A DNA stretch of 26,079 nucleotides from Flavobacteriales bacterium (GCA_008016945.1 SSGN01000173.1:1-26079); one strand, 5' to 3'. Shown: positions 1-7,400, counted from the stretch's first letter. Made by a program: numbers and translations. Notes: generated by a model not told the origin, from the letters alone.

Positions 1-125
1 AAGCTTGAGCGGGAGCATGGATGGAAAAGCCCCATGGCCAGCGAAGCGGGCCGGGCGGCATCCACTTCACGGCCAAACCTGGTCCGACCGTCCGCGGTCA
101 ATCCAGTCCTGGGCACTTGATGATC

Positions 126-157
126 AAAGCCCTGTCGCGACGCGGCGGGGCTTTTTT
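126..157 (+). terminator. Rho-independent terminator-like hairpin, repeat copy 1
   Basis: AAAGCCC (126-132) pairs with GGGCTTT (148-154). The loop is GC-rich and itself partly palindromic, and the stem runs into six T residues (152-157). The transcript it would end is unknown, because it lies inside the repeat unit. Confidence 0.6.
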
Positions 158-303
158 CATGCCGGGCGGGCCCAGCGGAGCTGGAGCGAGCACGGGCATG
201 GAAAAGCCCCATGGCCAGCGAAGCGGGCCGGGCGGCATCCACTTCACGGCCAAACCTGGTCCGACCGTCCGCGGTCAATCCAGTCCTGGGCACTTGATGA
301 TGA

Positions 304-332
304 AGCCCTGCCGCGAAGCGGCGGGTTTTTTT
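304..332 (+). terminator. Rho-independent terminator-like hairpin, repeat copy 2
   Basis: The inner stem CCGC-GAA-GCGG (311-321) is extended by CCC/GGG (306-308 with 323-325) and followed by seven T residues (326-332). It is the equivalent of the hairpin in copy 1, but the stem sequence differs while the pairing is kept. This suggests the structure is maintained. Confidence 0.65.
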
Positions 333-423
333 CATGCATGATCGAGCCAAGCAAAGCTTGAGCGGGAGCATGGATGGAAAAGCCCCATGGCCAGCGAAGC
401 GGGCCGGGCGTTGCAGCTATCCG

Positions 424-431
424 TACTTTCC
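424..431 (+). promoter_or_regulatory. Possible -7 box before the CaiB-family gene
   Basis: TACTTTCC lies 4 nt before the ATG at 436 and resembles the Bacteroidota -7 consensus TAnnTTTG, with two mismatches at the 3' end. No clear -33 TTG is seen. The position supports the start at 436 over the upstream in-frame ATG at 334, which lies inside the repeat. Confidence 0.3.
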
Positions 432-435
432 GCCC

Positions 436-1500
436 ATGCAAGGAATGCTCGTTCTGGAAACCGCAGGTGTGCTTGCCGGTCCCGCGGTAGGCATGTTCTT
501 CGCGGAGCTGGGTGCGCGGGTGATCAAGATCGAGAACAAGCGCGCCGGAGGCGATGTCACCCGTCGGTGGAAGCTACCCGTAGAGGATCCCGCAGCACCG
601 GTCAGTGCGTACTTCAGCAGCGTGAACTGGGGCAAGGAGCACCGTTGGATGGACCTGAAGGACCCTGCGGAGCGCAACGTGTTCGACACGCTGGTGGCAC
701 AAGCGGACATCTTGATCACGAACCACCTGGAGGCCGACGCCGCCAAGTTGGGCTTGGAACGTAGCCGGCTCCGTGCGCTGAACCCCAGGTTGATCCATGG
801 CCACATCAAAGGCTTCGCGGACCAGCCGCACCGCCCCGCGTTCGATGTGGTGCTGCAGGCGGAGACCGGATACATCAGCATGAACGGCACGGATGCCGAT
901 CACCTGGCGAAACTGCCCATCGCGCTGATCGACGTACTGGCGGCCCACCAATTGAAGGAGGGTCTGCTCTTGGCCCTCTTGCAGCGGGACCGTACGGGCC
1001 GTGGCGCCTATGTGGAGGTATCGTTGGAGGAAGCAGCCCTCACCGGATTGATCAACCAGGCCAGCAACCAACTGATGACCGGAGCGGTGGCGGCCCCGCT
1101 CGGGACCTTGCACCCCAACATTGCGCCCTATGGGGAATTGTTCGCCTGTGCCGATGGGGGCCGGATCATCCTCGCGGTGGGGAGCGATGCACAGTTCGCT
1201 GGGCTATGCCGGGTATTGCGGCAGGAGCACCTGGTCGACGATGCGCGCTTCGGGAAGAACGTGGACCGGGTACGGCACCGCCACCACCTGGCCGCCGCCC
1301 TCGCGGAAGCCATCGGCACCTGGCCACGCGCCGCCTTGCTCGAGGCCCTGCTCAAGGCCGAAGTACCCGCCGGCGCGCTGAACGATATCGCAGCGGCCAT
1401 GGCCAGCCCTGCCGCACGCGCCATGATCAGGGAACAAACGATCGACAGGATACCCACGCGGCGGGTCCGTGGCAACGCCTTCCGGATCGAGCCTTACTGA
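436..1500 (+). CDS. CaiB/BaiF-family CoA-transferase (class III)
   Basis: This 354-residue protein is a family III CoA-transferase or alpha-methylacyl-CoA racemase-like enzyme, which moves CoA between carboxylic acids or epimerises acyl-CoAs in the cytoplasm. The N-terminus (VLETAGVLAGPAVGMFFAELGARVIKIE) is the typical CoA-binding Rossmann-like start of the family. An FDVVLQAETGYISMNG segment follows near residues 136-151. The aspartate at about residue 166 (ALIDVLAAH) aligns by pattern with the catalytic Asp of the family. It is slightly shorter than the usual 380-400 residues. I chose the ATG at 436 because the longer frame from 334 would translate the repeat. The stop overlaps the 3' end of the convergent membrane-protein gene by 7 bp. 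The substrate cannot be told from sequence; there are no acyl-CoA partner genes nearby. Confidence 0.88.
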   Translation: MQGMLVLETAGVLAGPAVGMFFAELGARVIKIENKRAGGDVTRRWKLPVEDPAAPVSAYFSSVNWGKEHRWMDLKDPAERNVFDTLVAQADILITNHLEADAAKLGLERSRLRALNPRLIHGHIKGFADQPHRPAFDVVLQAETGYISMNGTDADHLAKLPIALIDVLAAHQLKEGLLLALLQRDRTGRGAYVEVSLEEAALTGLINQASNQLMTGAVAAPLGTLHPNIAPYGELFACADGGRIILAVGSDAQFAGLCRVLRQEHLVDDARFGKNVDRVRHRHHLAAALAEAIGTWPRAALLEALLKAEVPAGALNDIAAAMASPAARAMIREQTIDRIPTRRVRGNAFRIEPY

Positions 1501-2066
1501 CCGGCGACCTTCTTACGCGCCTCTTTCAGGGCTTCCTGAAGCACGAAGAGCACCCGCTTCGTCTCGGCCTCTTCCAGCCCCTTGCCGAAGATCACCTTGC
1601 GGCCCAGGTACTCGAAGCCGATGCGCTCCCCGCCGATGTTCCAGAACGATTCGTTGAGCTGGAACTTGAAGGAGGAGCGGTCTATCCGGAGCGCACCCAG
1701 CTTCTGGATGTTCTCCACGAAATAGGTATTGGCCTTGCCGAAGCCGAACATGCTATCCTTGATGGTGAGCACACCATCCTTCAGGCGCCAGAGCTCGAAA
1801 CCCTTGAGGCGCCAGAGCACGGCGCGGCCCACCTTCACGGCGAAGTAGAGCCAGAACACCAGGAACCCGAGGATGTACTGGCGGAGCGGATCCGCTACGG
1901 GCAAGGTGGTGCGGTAATGGATCACATAGGCGCCCACCAACAACCAGCACAGGAACCAAGCCACCAGCAAGGCTTCTTTTGGTTTGGTCAGGCGTGCGCT
2001 GATCACCACGCTCGTACGGCCATCACGCCGATCGATGCTCACCCGTTCGCTCACGACCTCCATCAT
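1494..2066 (-). CDS. Two-helix membrane protein, PH-like C-terminus, coupled to bshA
   Basis: This 190-residue protein has no name I recognise. About 30 polar residues are followed by two hydrophobic segments (about 32-50 and 64-82, rich in W and L). A soluble C-terminal part of alternating short strands (DGVLTIKDSMFGFGK, then SFKFQLNESFWNIGGERIGFEYLGRKVIFG) resembles the bacterial PH-like folds found in small membrane proteins, and a final helix has Lys/Arg. Its ATG overlaps the bshA stop (TGA at 2063-2065) in an ATGA arrangement, so the two are very likely co-translated. A second ATG immediately follows the first. It converges with the CaiB-family gene, overlapping it by 7 bp. Any role linked to bacillithiol is only a guess from position. 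Confidence 0.75.
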   Translation of the reverse strand: MMEVVSERVSIDRRDGRTSVVISARLTKPKEALLVAWFLCWLLVGAYVIHYRTTLPVADPLRQYILGFLVFWLYFAVKVGRAVLWRLKGFELWRLKDGVLTIKDSMFGFGKANTYFVENIQKLGALRIDRSSFKFQLNESFWNIGGERIGFEYLGRKVIFGKGLEEAETKRVLFVLQEALKEARKKVAGQ

Positions 2067-3193
2067 GCCGTAGGTTTTGCCACCACCTGTGCGTAGAGTT
2101 CCTCATACAGCGGCAGGATCCGAGCAAGGTCGAACCGCCGCGCTTGTTCCAGGGCCCCTTCGCGATAGCGCTGGTAGGTGGCCTCGTCCGCCAGGATGGT
2201 GGCGGCGTTGGCGGCCATGGCCGCCGTATCACCCACGGGGCTCAGCAGCCCGCTCACGCCATGGATGTTCACCTCGGCCAGCCCCCCGGCATCGGTGGAC
2301 ACCACGGGCACCCCACAGGCCATGGCCTCCAAGGCCGCCAGGCCGAAACTCTCCGTCTCACTGGTGAGTGCGAACAGGTCGCAGCTGGCCATCACCTCCT
2401 CGGGCCGTGTCATCTTACCCAGGAACTGGATCGCATGGCAATCGCCCGAACGGCGGCAGAGGGTCTCCACCCGTTGGCGCTCCGGACCATCGCCGATGAG
2501 CAACAAACGGGCGGGTATCCGTTGGCGCAGTGCCAGGAACATGGTCACCACATCCTCCACGCGCTTCACCGGTCTGAAGTTGGACACGTGTACCACCAGG
2601 CGTTCGCCCTGAGGGGCGTAGCGTGCCCGCAAGGCCGGGTCCGGTCGGTGTGGATAGTGCTCCACGCACACGAAGTTGGGGATCACCTGCACCTCACGTT
2701 GTAGCGGGAAATGCGTGTAGGTATCCTGCTTCAGGCTTTCGGAAACGGCGGTCACCGCGTCGCTGCGCTCCATGCTGAAGGTGATCACCGGTTCGAAGCT
2801 GGGATCGCGCCCCACCAGGGTGATGTCGGTGCCATGCAGCGTGGTGATGAATGGCAGCCTGAGGCCCTCGGCGGCCAGGATGCGCTGCGCCATCCACGCG
2901 GCCGACGCATGCGGAATGGCGTAATGCACATGAAGCACGTCCAGCCCGGCGAACTTGGCCACATCCACCAAGGTGCTGGTGAGCACCAGCTCGTACGGCT
3001 GGTAATCGAAGAGCGGATAGTCGCTCACGCGGACTTCGTGGTAGTGCACGTTCGGATGGTCGCGCAACCGCACGGGGCGATCGTAGGTGATGAAATGGAT
3101 GATGTGCCCCTTCTCGGCCAGGGCCATGCCCAGTTCGGTGGCCACCACTCCGCTCCCCCCGAAAGTCGGATAACAAACGATCCCGATACGCAT
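2063..3193 (-). CDS. bshA: N-acetyl-alpha-D-glucosaminyl L-malate synthase BshA
   Basis: This 376-residue GT4-family glycosyltransferase catalyses the first step of bacillithiol synthesis, joining GlcNAc from UDP-GlcNAc to L-malate. Features typical of BshA are the start MRIGIVCYPTFGGSGVVATELG with a glycine-rich loop (residues 12-15), HVHYAIPHA (88-96), LHGTDITLVG (119-128), VSNFRPVKR near 203-211 and the GT4 nucleotide-binding EX7E region ESFGLAALE (281-289). Length is normal. I chose the ATG at 3193; a TTG three codons upstream is possible but less likely. A -7-like box sits 6 nt before this ATG. The other bacillithiol genes (bshB, bshC) are not in the window. The downstream membrane protein overlaps by 4 nt. 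Confidence 0.95.
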   Translation of the reverse strand: MRIGIVCYPTFGGSGVVATELGMALAEKGHIIHFITYDRPVRLRDHPNVHYHEVRVSDYPLFDYQPYELVLTSTLVDVAKFAGLDVLHVHYAIPHASAAWMAQRILAAEGLRLPFITTLHGTDITLVGRDPSFEPVITFSMERSDAVTAVSESLKQDTYTHFPLQREVQVIPNFVCVEHYPHRPDPALRARYAPQGERLVVHVSNFRPVKRVEDVVTMFLALRQRIPARLLLIGDGPERQRVETLCRRSGDCHAIQFLGKMTRPEEVMASCDLFALTSETESFGLAALEAMACGVPVVSTDAGGLAEVNIHGVSGLLSPVGDTAAMAANAATILADEATYQRYREGALEQARRFDLARILPLYEELYAQVVAKPTA

Positions 3194-3199
3194 CGGGGG

Positions 3200-3207
3200 C
3201 AAAGATC
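3200..3207 (-). promoter_or_regulatory. Possible -7 box for bshA
   Basis: Read on the minus strand, GATCTTTG lies 6 nt before the bshA ATG and matches TAnnTTTG at all but the first position. A -33 TTG at the usual distance is not visible. If used, the bshA mRNA would have almost no leader. Confidence 0.35.
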
Positions 3208-3273
3208 GCGTCTACCGCTCGAACGTCAGGTGGTCGCCTCGGGCCGATCCGGAACGTCCACTTGGTAGAAAGT

Positions 3274-3309
3274 CCGCCAAGGATCCGCGGACCATCGCCA
3301 CCTTGGCGG
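3274..3309 (-). terminator. Hairpin downstream of the ferredoxin gene
   Basis: CCGCCAAGG (3274-3282) and CCTTGGCGG (3301-3309) form a perfect 9-bp stem with an 18-nt loop that contains a small palindrome of its own. It lies about 47 bp past the ferredoxin stop on the minus strand and is followed on that strand by a short T-containing stretch (ACTTTCTACC), not a clean T tract. It could separate the ferredoxin and bshA transcripts. Confidence 0.4.
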
Positions 3310-3355
3310 CAGACCGGTCCATCCAAGGGGATCCACATGATGCCTGGTCCGGGGT

Positions 3356-3733
3356 TCAAGTCTTGGTGGCAAGCACTTCCTCGGGAAGTTCCACCACCAT
3401 ATCACCATGCACCTTCACCTGGCAGGCCAAGCGCCAACCCGCCTTCACCTCCGCCTTGCTGAAGAAGGGCATTTCCCGTTCGGTGATCCTACCTCCCCCG
3501 CGCACGATACGGCAGCGGCACTTGGCGCACGAACCCTTGCCACCGCACGTGGAAGGCAGGGCGAAGCCTTCGCGTTGGAGGGTATGGAACAAGCCTTGCC
3601 CCCCGCCCACCTCCAACACCCTGCCGCTGTTGATGGTGATGTGGATCCGCGATCGTGTAGGTCCTTTCAGCATCCACCGCACCACCAGTGCGAGGAGCAC
3701 GATGCAGGCCGTCGTGGTGAAGATGATGACCAT
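3356..3733 (-). CDS. Membrane-anchored 2Fe-2S ferredoxin, NqrF N-domain-like
   Basis: This 125-residue protein has one N-terminal membrane helix (about residues 2-21) and a plant-type 2Fe-2S domain. Cysteines 63, 69, 72 and 104 have the same spacing (6, 3, 32) as the cluster ligands of the Na+-translocating NADH:quinone oxidoreductase subunit F, and flanking text such as STCGGKGSCAKC and GWRLACQVKV is NqrF-like. True NqrF continues into FAD and NADH domains; here the protein stops just after LPEEVLATKT. No remnant of the missing part is seen in any frame downstream, so it is probably a natural stand-alone electron carrier rather than a fresh truncation. It is divergent from the DUF5103 gene (99 bp between starts). 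Its redox partner is unknown. Confidence 0.88.
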   Translation of the reverse strand: MVIIFTTTACIVLLALVVRWMLKGPTRSRIHITINSGRVLEVGGGQGLFHTLQREGFALPSTCGGKGSCAKCRCRIVRGGGRITEREMPFFSKAEVKAGWRLACQVKVHGDMVVELPEEVLATKT

Positions 3734-3832
3734 CGTTCGCTTGTGTGGTGGTGCGCCCCTACCTTCGGATCCGCCAAGTCGGCTCAATATAATCCAGCAC
3801 CATTGATCGAGCTGCGCAACACGTCCCACAGC

Positions 3833-5155
3833 ATGCCTCCTCTCCGTCCTTTCGTAGTGAGCGGCATACCGTTGTTCTTCGTGCTGCTGACGAGTTGTGG
3901 TAACACCACCCCGATCGCCGCCAAGCCGGTGGAGTACTACCAGGCGAGCACCCTGCGCTACGAGGATCATGTGTACAGCCCCACGGTACACACGGTCCAG
4001 TTCTTCAAGAAAGGCTTCGAGCTGGCCCCGCCCATCACCGACCTGGAGGGGCAGGAACCATTGGTGCTCCGGTTCGACGACCTGCAGCCCGACATGGAGA
4101 ACCTGAGCTACACCCTGGTACACTGTACCGCGAACTGGGAGCCCAGTGACCTGATGACCGGACAGTACATCAGCGGGGCCATGAGCGACTATATCCCTGC
4201 GGGTCGCCAGAGCTACAACACGTTGCAGCCGTTCATCCAATACGAACTGGAAGTGCCGAACCAGATGCTGCGGCCGACCCGTTCGGGGAATTACCTGCTG
4301 AAGGTGTACCGCGGCAGCGATGAGGAGGACCTGGTACTCACCCGCCGAATGCTGGTGACGGAACAGAAAGTGAACATCGACGCGCGGGTGCTGGCCACCC
4401 GCGACGTGGACCTGCGCGATGCCGCCCAGCAGATGGACCTCACCATCCGGCATCCGGGGTTGTACATCCAGGATCCGTTCGGCGATGTGCACGTGACCCT
4501 GTTGCAGAACATGCGGTGGGATGATGCGCGCACGGGTCTTCAGCCTCGCTTCATACGCGACAACGAACTGGTGTACGACTTCCCTGCGCAAGGCCTCTTC
4601 ATGGGCGCCAACGAATTCCGGAACATCGACCTGAAGAACATCCGGTTGGCCACGCGCAACATCGCACGCATCACCGCCGATGGGCCAGGGGTGTACCAGG
4701 CCTACCTGATGCCGGAACAGAAACGGAACCTCCGCGTGTACGACGCTCAGCGCGACATCAACGGGAAGCAGCTCGTACGCAACGACCTGGTGGACGGTGA
4801 CCCTTTGGGCGCGGACTATGTCCTGGTGCACTTCACACAGCCCATGCCGGAAGAAGTGGATGGCGAGGTGTACGTGTACGGCGGCATCAGCGACCTCCAA
4901 TGCAAGAAGGAATACCGGATGAGGTGGATCCCTGAAGAGCGCAGCTACAAAGCCTCGATCCCGCTGAAGCAAGGCTTCATCGACTTCACCTACGCCGTAT
5001 TGAAGCCAGGTGCCAAGGTGCCGGACCTCACGGTGGTCGAGGGGTCGCACTACCAAACGGAGAACGACTACCTGGTGCTGGTGTACGTGACCGACCGGCT
5101 GCAACGGTACGATCGGCTGGTGGGGTTCCGCTTCCTGAACTCGGTGCGGAACTGA
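3833..5155 (+). CDS. DUF5103 family lipoprotein
   Basis: This 440-residue protein of the DUF5103 family is common in Bacteroidota and of unknown function. The N-terminus is a lipoprotein signal, with a hydrophobic stretch to about residue 20 and lipobox LTSC with Cys22, so it should be anchored on the periplasmic or outer membrane side. The rest is beta-rich, as is usual for the family: SLRYEDHVY-like start (STLRYEDHVYSPTVHTVQ), PLVLRFDDLQPD, LVHCTANWEPSDLM, SGNYLLKVYRG, and a conserved C-terminal half ending YDRLVGFRFLNSVR. The ATG at 3833 gives the best signal peptide; frames extending upstream to 3407 overlap the ferredoxin gene on the other strand. A lone TATAAT hexamer about 40 bp before the start could be promoter DNA, but support is weak. 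Confidence 0.88.
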   Translation: MPPLRPFVVSGIPLFFVLLTSCGNTTPIAAKPVEYYQASTLRYEDHVYSPTVHTVQFFKKGFELAPPITDLEGQEPLVLRFDDLQPDMENLSYTLVHCTANWEPSDLMTGQYISGAMSDYIPAGRQSYNTLQPFIQYELEVPNQMLRPTRSGNYLLKVYRGSDEEDLVLTRRMLVTEQKVNIDARVLATRDVDLRDAAQQMDLTIRHPGLYIQDPFGDVHVTLLQNMRWDDARTGLQPRFIRDNELVYDFPAQGLFMGANEFRNIDLKNIRLATRNIARITADGPGVYQAYLMPEQKRNLRVYDAQRDINGKQLVRNDLVDGDPLGADYVLVHFTQPMPEEVDGEVYVYGGISDLQCKKEYRMRWIPEERSYKASIPLKQGFIDFTYAVLKPGAKVPDLTVVEGSHYQTENDYLVLVYVTDRLQRYDRLVGFRFLNSVRN

Positions 5156-5289
5156 CGCCGCACTGTCGGTGCCAGGTCCGTAGTTAGGCCACGGCCCCAT
5201 GGCCTCGCGACGTTTACTACAACGGGTTGTTGATGGTTCACGGGAACGGCCGATCGGCCGTGGCGGGGCAACGCTGCACCTTCGCCTCC

Positions 5290-5670
5290 ATGTCCGACCG
5301 TGCCTTCACCCTCCTGCTCGACCGTCTCCGTTCCATTGCTGCGCGCAAGCAACGCTTCAGCTATGATGTGCGAGGCAACTCCTACGTGACCACGGATCTG
5401 GTGGCGGCCTATGCCATCGCTGGTCGCGCGGATGGCCTGCCGGATCTGGAGACGGTGCTGCAACATGCCTTGGAGCACGATGCCGTGGTGAGCGGCCAAC
5501 GCCTGGCCGACGGCCGGATCCACTACACCAGCTGCCGCCTCTTCACCGATGCGCACAACGCCATGGCCTTCGCCAAGGCACATGGCCAGCCGAGCGTGTA
5601 CAACTGGAACCGCTGGGCCGAGATGCCCGTTCCGGCCGCTGCCCCGGAAGTGGTGGTTTCGGCGAATTGA
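5290..5670 (+). CDS. Unknown small cytoplasmic protein
   Basis: This 126-residue protein starts MSDRAFTLLLDRL and has no motif I recognise. It has an amphipathic N-terminal helix, the text RFSYDVRGNSYVTTDLVAAYAIA, a middle section VLQHALEHDAVVSGQRL, and an aromatic C-terminal patch (YNWNRWAEMPVP). There is no signal peptide and no membrane segment. I chose the ATG at 5290; an upstream in-frame start at 5227 would add a Gly/Arg-rich extension with no support. A weak -7-like sequence (CACCTTCG) sits 5 nt before 5290. It lies between the DUF5103 and J-domain genes on the same strand, with codon use like its neighbours. Confidence 0.6.
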   Translation: MSDRAFTLLLDRLRSIAARKQRFSYDVRGNSYVTTDLVAAYAIAGRADGLPDLETVLQHALEHDAVVSGQRLADGRIHYTSCRLFTDAHNAMAFAKAHGQPSVYNWNRWAEMPVPAAAPEVVVSAN

Positions 5671-5699
5671 TCGCATTCTGATCAGAAGCACGACCTTTG
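5667..5699 (+). promoter_or_regulatory. Possible promoter for the J-domain/KTSC gene
   Basis: TTG at 5667-5669 and GACCTTTG at 5692-5699 are separated by 22 bp, close to the Bacteroidota -33/-7 arrangement (TTG, about 19-23 bp, TAnnTTTG). The first base of the -7 box differs. The ATG at 5722 would follow a leader of roughly 15-20 nt. The TTG overlaps the end of the preceding gene. Confidence 0.4.
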
Positions 5700-5721
5700 C
5701 GGCCCTTTTGCACAAGGCCGC

Positions 5722-6183
5722 ATGTCCACGAAGAAGATCCTCGACAGCCGTAAGCTCCTCGACGCCACGGCGAAGACCGACCTGAAGGAGCTGAACAACC
5801 TCTACAAAGGGTTGATGAAGAAGCATCACCCCGATCGGTTCCAGGACGAGGCCGAACGGCACCAGGCCGAGGAGACCAGCAAACACATCATCGACGCGTA
5901 CCACTTCCTGGTGAGCATCCACCCGGAAACGCACGCCACCAACCGGGAAGAGTTCGAGCGCACCACCACCATGGGGGTGATCACCGACTGGCGCTACAAG
6001 GCGATGACCCTGCACCTGATCTTCGGCGATGGCAGTGAGTACGAGTACTTCGGCGTACCGCAGAACGTGTACAACAAGTTCGTGAACAACAACGGCAACC
6101 TGCGTTTCGCACGGCGCCACATCCTCACGGCCTTCACCTATCGCCGGGTGAAGAAGGCCGGTGCCGCCCCGCAGGAGGGCTGA
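5722..6183 (+). CDS. J-domain protein with C-terminal KTSC domain
   Basis: This 153-residue protein has an N-terminal J-like domain (about residues 18-70) containing helix II, the HPD motif at 36-38 (KKHHPDRF) and helix III (AEETSKHIIDAYHFLVS). A KTSC domain follows (about 86-145), with the typical order of strands: ITDWRYKAMTLHLIFGDGSEYEYFGVPQNVYNKF and a basic end (FARRHIL, FTYRRVKK). The intact HPD should allow stimulation of DnaK ATPase; KTSC is of uncertain role but is often linked to RNA or nucleotide-binding proteins. It ends just before the stop of the convergent beta-propeller gene. Confidence 0.85.
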   Translation: MSTKKILDSRKLLDATAKTDLKELNNLYKGLMKKHHPDRFQDEAERHQAEETSKHIIDAYHFLVSIHPETHATNREEFERTTTMGVITDWRYKAMTLHLIFGDGSEYEYFGVPQNVYNKFVNNNGNLRFARRHILTAFTYRRVKKAGAAPQEG

Positions 6184-7239
6184 TCACTCCTTCACCACTC
6201 GGACCTGCTGGGCCCTGCGGCTGAACACGATGGTGTACAGGCCATCGGGCAAGGGGGCCAGATCCATGGTGGCATGGGCACGCAGGGTGCCGGTGGCTTG
6301 CAAACATCCGCGGGCATCCAACACCATGTACGGCTCGGGGTGTTCCATGGGCGGATCGAAGCGTACGAGCCCCGTGGTCGGATTCGGGAGCACCCGGGTC
6401 ACGTAGGTCCGTATCCCGAACAAACCCGTGCTACAATCCACCTCGGCCAGCAGCACCGTATTGGAACCGCTGTTCGGTATGCACACCCGACCATGGACCT
6501 GATCGAAATCGATATCCGCAGGGTTGTTCAGGCCGGGCACCATCAGGTCGATGAACACGGGTGAGATGATCCCCCAATCGAACGCGGTGATCCGATCCGG
6601 GCTCCAACTGGCCACCAGGACACGCCCCAGGCAATCGAACGTGATCCCGTCGATGTTCGTCAGCGATGTGTTCACCTGGCCGATGGTAGCGCCCGTGGTG
6701 CGATCGAACGAGCGCACAGCGGCATTGGCACCCCAGTAGGCCACGAGCAGCTCCTCGGTGCCGGGCCGGTGAACGATACCATTGGGCGTACCCTGGGTAT
6801 TGGGGACCAGCAGCTCGAATGTAGCGGACGTCGGATCCACCTTAAGGATCCGCCCGGCGGAGAAGTCGGTGCAGTAGAGATACGTGCCATCGGTGGTGAT
6901 GCCGTTGAGGAAGGTCGCGCCGAGGTCGAGGTCGAACACCAAGGCGGCATCGGCCAAGGCATACCCCTTCACGCGCCCACCGACACAGGCGTAGAGCGTA
7001 TCGGCCAGGATCTCCAGCCCGTAGGGTGCCGCCCCCACCTGTACGAACGTGCTCACCGTGGCATCCTGAGCCCGCACCTTGATGGTCTGGCTCTGCGTAT
7101 TGCTCACGAAATAGCGATCGCCCACCGGATCGTACTCCACGCTTTCCGGGCCATTGTACTGGGCTTGGGCCGCAAGCCCGAGGGCCAACGGCAGCACCAC
7201 CGAACAACGTACACCGATGCGGGCGAGGGTCTGGAACAT
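6184..7239 (-). CDS. Secreted beta-propeller protein with T9SS sorting domain
   Basis: This 351-residue protein has a signal peptide ending at about AQAQ. A beta-propeller of NHL/SMP-30 type follows, with repeated blades such as GPESVEYDPVGDRYFVSN, GLEILADTLYACVGG, LNGITTDGTYLYCTDF, PNGIVHRPGTEELLVAY, IDGITFDCLGRVLVAS and PADIDFDQVHGRVCIPN. The last 75 or so residues look like a type A T9SS C-terminal domain (VLPNPTTGLVRF, a YMVLDARG strand, LPDGLYTIVF, VRVVKE). It should be exported by Sec and then moved to the surface by the type IX system. The start at 7239 gives the signal peptide; a longer frame from 7332 only adds an Arg/Pro-rich stretch. A -7-like box lies 6 nt before the ATG. It may be sugar-lactonase-like, or a non-enzymatic propeller. 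Confidence 0.85.
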   Translation of the reverse strand: MFQTLARIGVRCSVVLPLALGLAAQAQYNGPESVEYDPVGDRYFVSNTQSQTIKVRAQDATVSTFVQVGAAPYGLEILADTLYACVGGRVKGYALADAALVFDLDLGATFLNGITTDGTYLYCTDFSAGRILKVDPTSATFELLVPNTQGTPNGIVHRPGTEELLVAYWGANAAVRSFDRTTGATIGQVNTSLTNIDGITFDCLGRVLVASWSPDRITAFDWGIISPVFIDLMVPGLNNPADIDFDQVHGRVCIPNSGSNTVLLAEVDCSTGLFGIRTYVTRVLPNPTTGLVRFDPPMEHPEPYMVLDARGCLQATGTLRAHATMDLAPLPDGLYTIVFSRRAQQVRVVKE

Positions 7240-7245
7240 GGGGCG

Positions 7246-7253
7246 GCAAGGTA
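7246..7253 (-). promoter_or_regulatory. Possible -7 box for the beta-propeller gene
   Basis: On the minus strand TACCTTGC stands 6 nt before the ATG at 7239. The same octamer precedes the DUF6265 gene. It differs from TAnnTTTG at the last two bases. Confidence 0.3.
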
Positions 7254-7388
7254 CCGGGCTGGAGGAACACCGGGCAAGTGGCCGCTTGCACCTTTCCCAC
7301 GGCGGCCTGTGGATGTGCCGAACCGAACCCACGGTGGCCAGTCACGCCCGGTCGGATGGTGAACGGTCGGCTGGGCGGATCGAATGCA

Positions 7389-7396
7389 GACCTTTG
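7389..7396 (+). promoter_or_regulatory. Possible -7 box for apaG
   Basis: GACCTTTG, one mismatch from TAnnTTTG, is 4 nt before the apaG ATG at 7401, so transcription would begin at or near the start codon. No good -33 TTG is seen. Confidence 0.35.
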
Positions 7397-7400
7397 CACC

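Larger units (their letters stand above)
1..410 (+). repeat. Direct repeat array: two long copies and one short copy
   Basis: Three copies of one unit start at 21, 198 and 374 (counted from the shared ATGGAAAAGCCCC), so the period is 176-177 bp. Bases 21-124 and 198-301 appear identical over about 104 bp. Bases 354-410 repeat bases 1-57 exactly, after which the third copy breaks off 25 bp before the CaiB-family gene. Both long copies run into a terminator-like hairpin with a T tract. The array translates in several frames, giving repetitive low-information ORFs (5-361, 21-341) that resemble no protein I know, so I treat it as non-coding. No tRNA or inverted terminal repeat is visible. It fills the left 435 bp, which otherwise hold no gene. 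A duplicated small RNA unit or a dispersed intergenic element are both possible. Confidence 0.85.

Noticed and set aside
80..115. tRNA-like 3' end within the repeat (text near TCAATCC...CCTGGGC)
   Set aside because: The bases resemble a T-loop and acceptor end, but the stem arms do not pair and no matching 5' acceptor strand is present, so no tRNA is called.
5..361. Open frames across the left repeat (5-361, 21-341) and the frame extending the CaiB gene back to 334
   Set aside because: They translate a tandem repeat in three frames with no recognisable protein pattern, and the CaiB homology begins only at the ATG at 436.
3780..3795. TATAAT hexamer upstream of the DUF5103 gene as a sigma-70 promoter
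   Set aside because: The -10-like hexamer is exact, but the -35 is poor and Bacteroidota normally use TAnnTTTG/TTG, so it is mentioned only in the gene entry.
3356..5200. A long minus-strand frame of about 614 codons opposite the DUF5103 gene
   Set aside because: It is a GC-rich shadow of DUF5103; only its last 125 codons, starting at the ATG at 3733, have ferredoxin homology.
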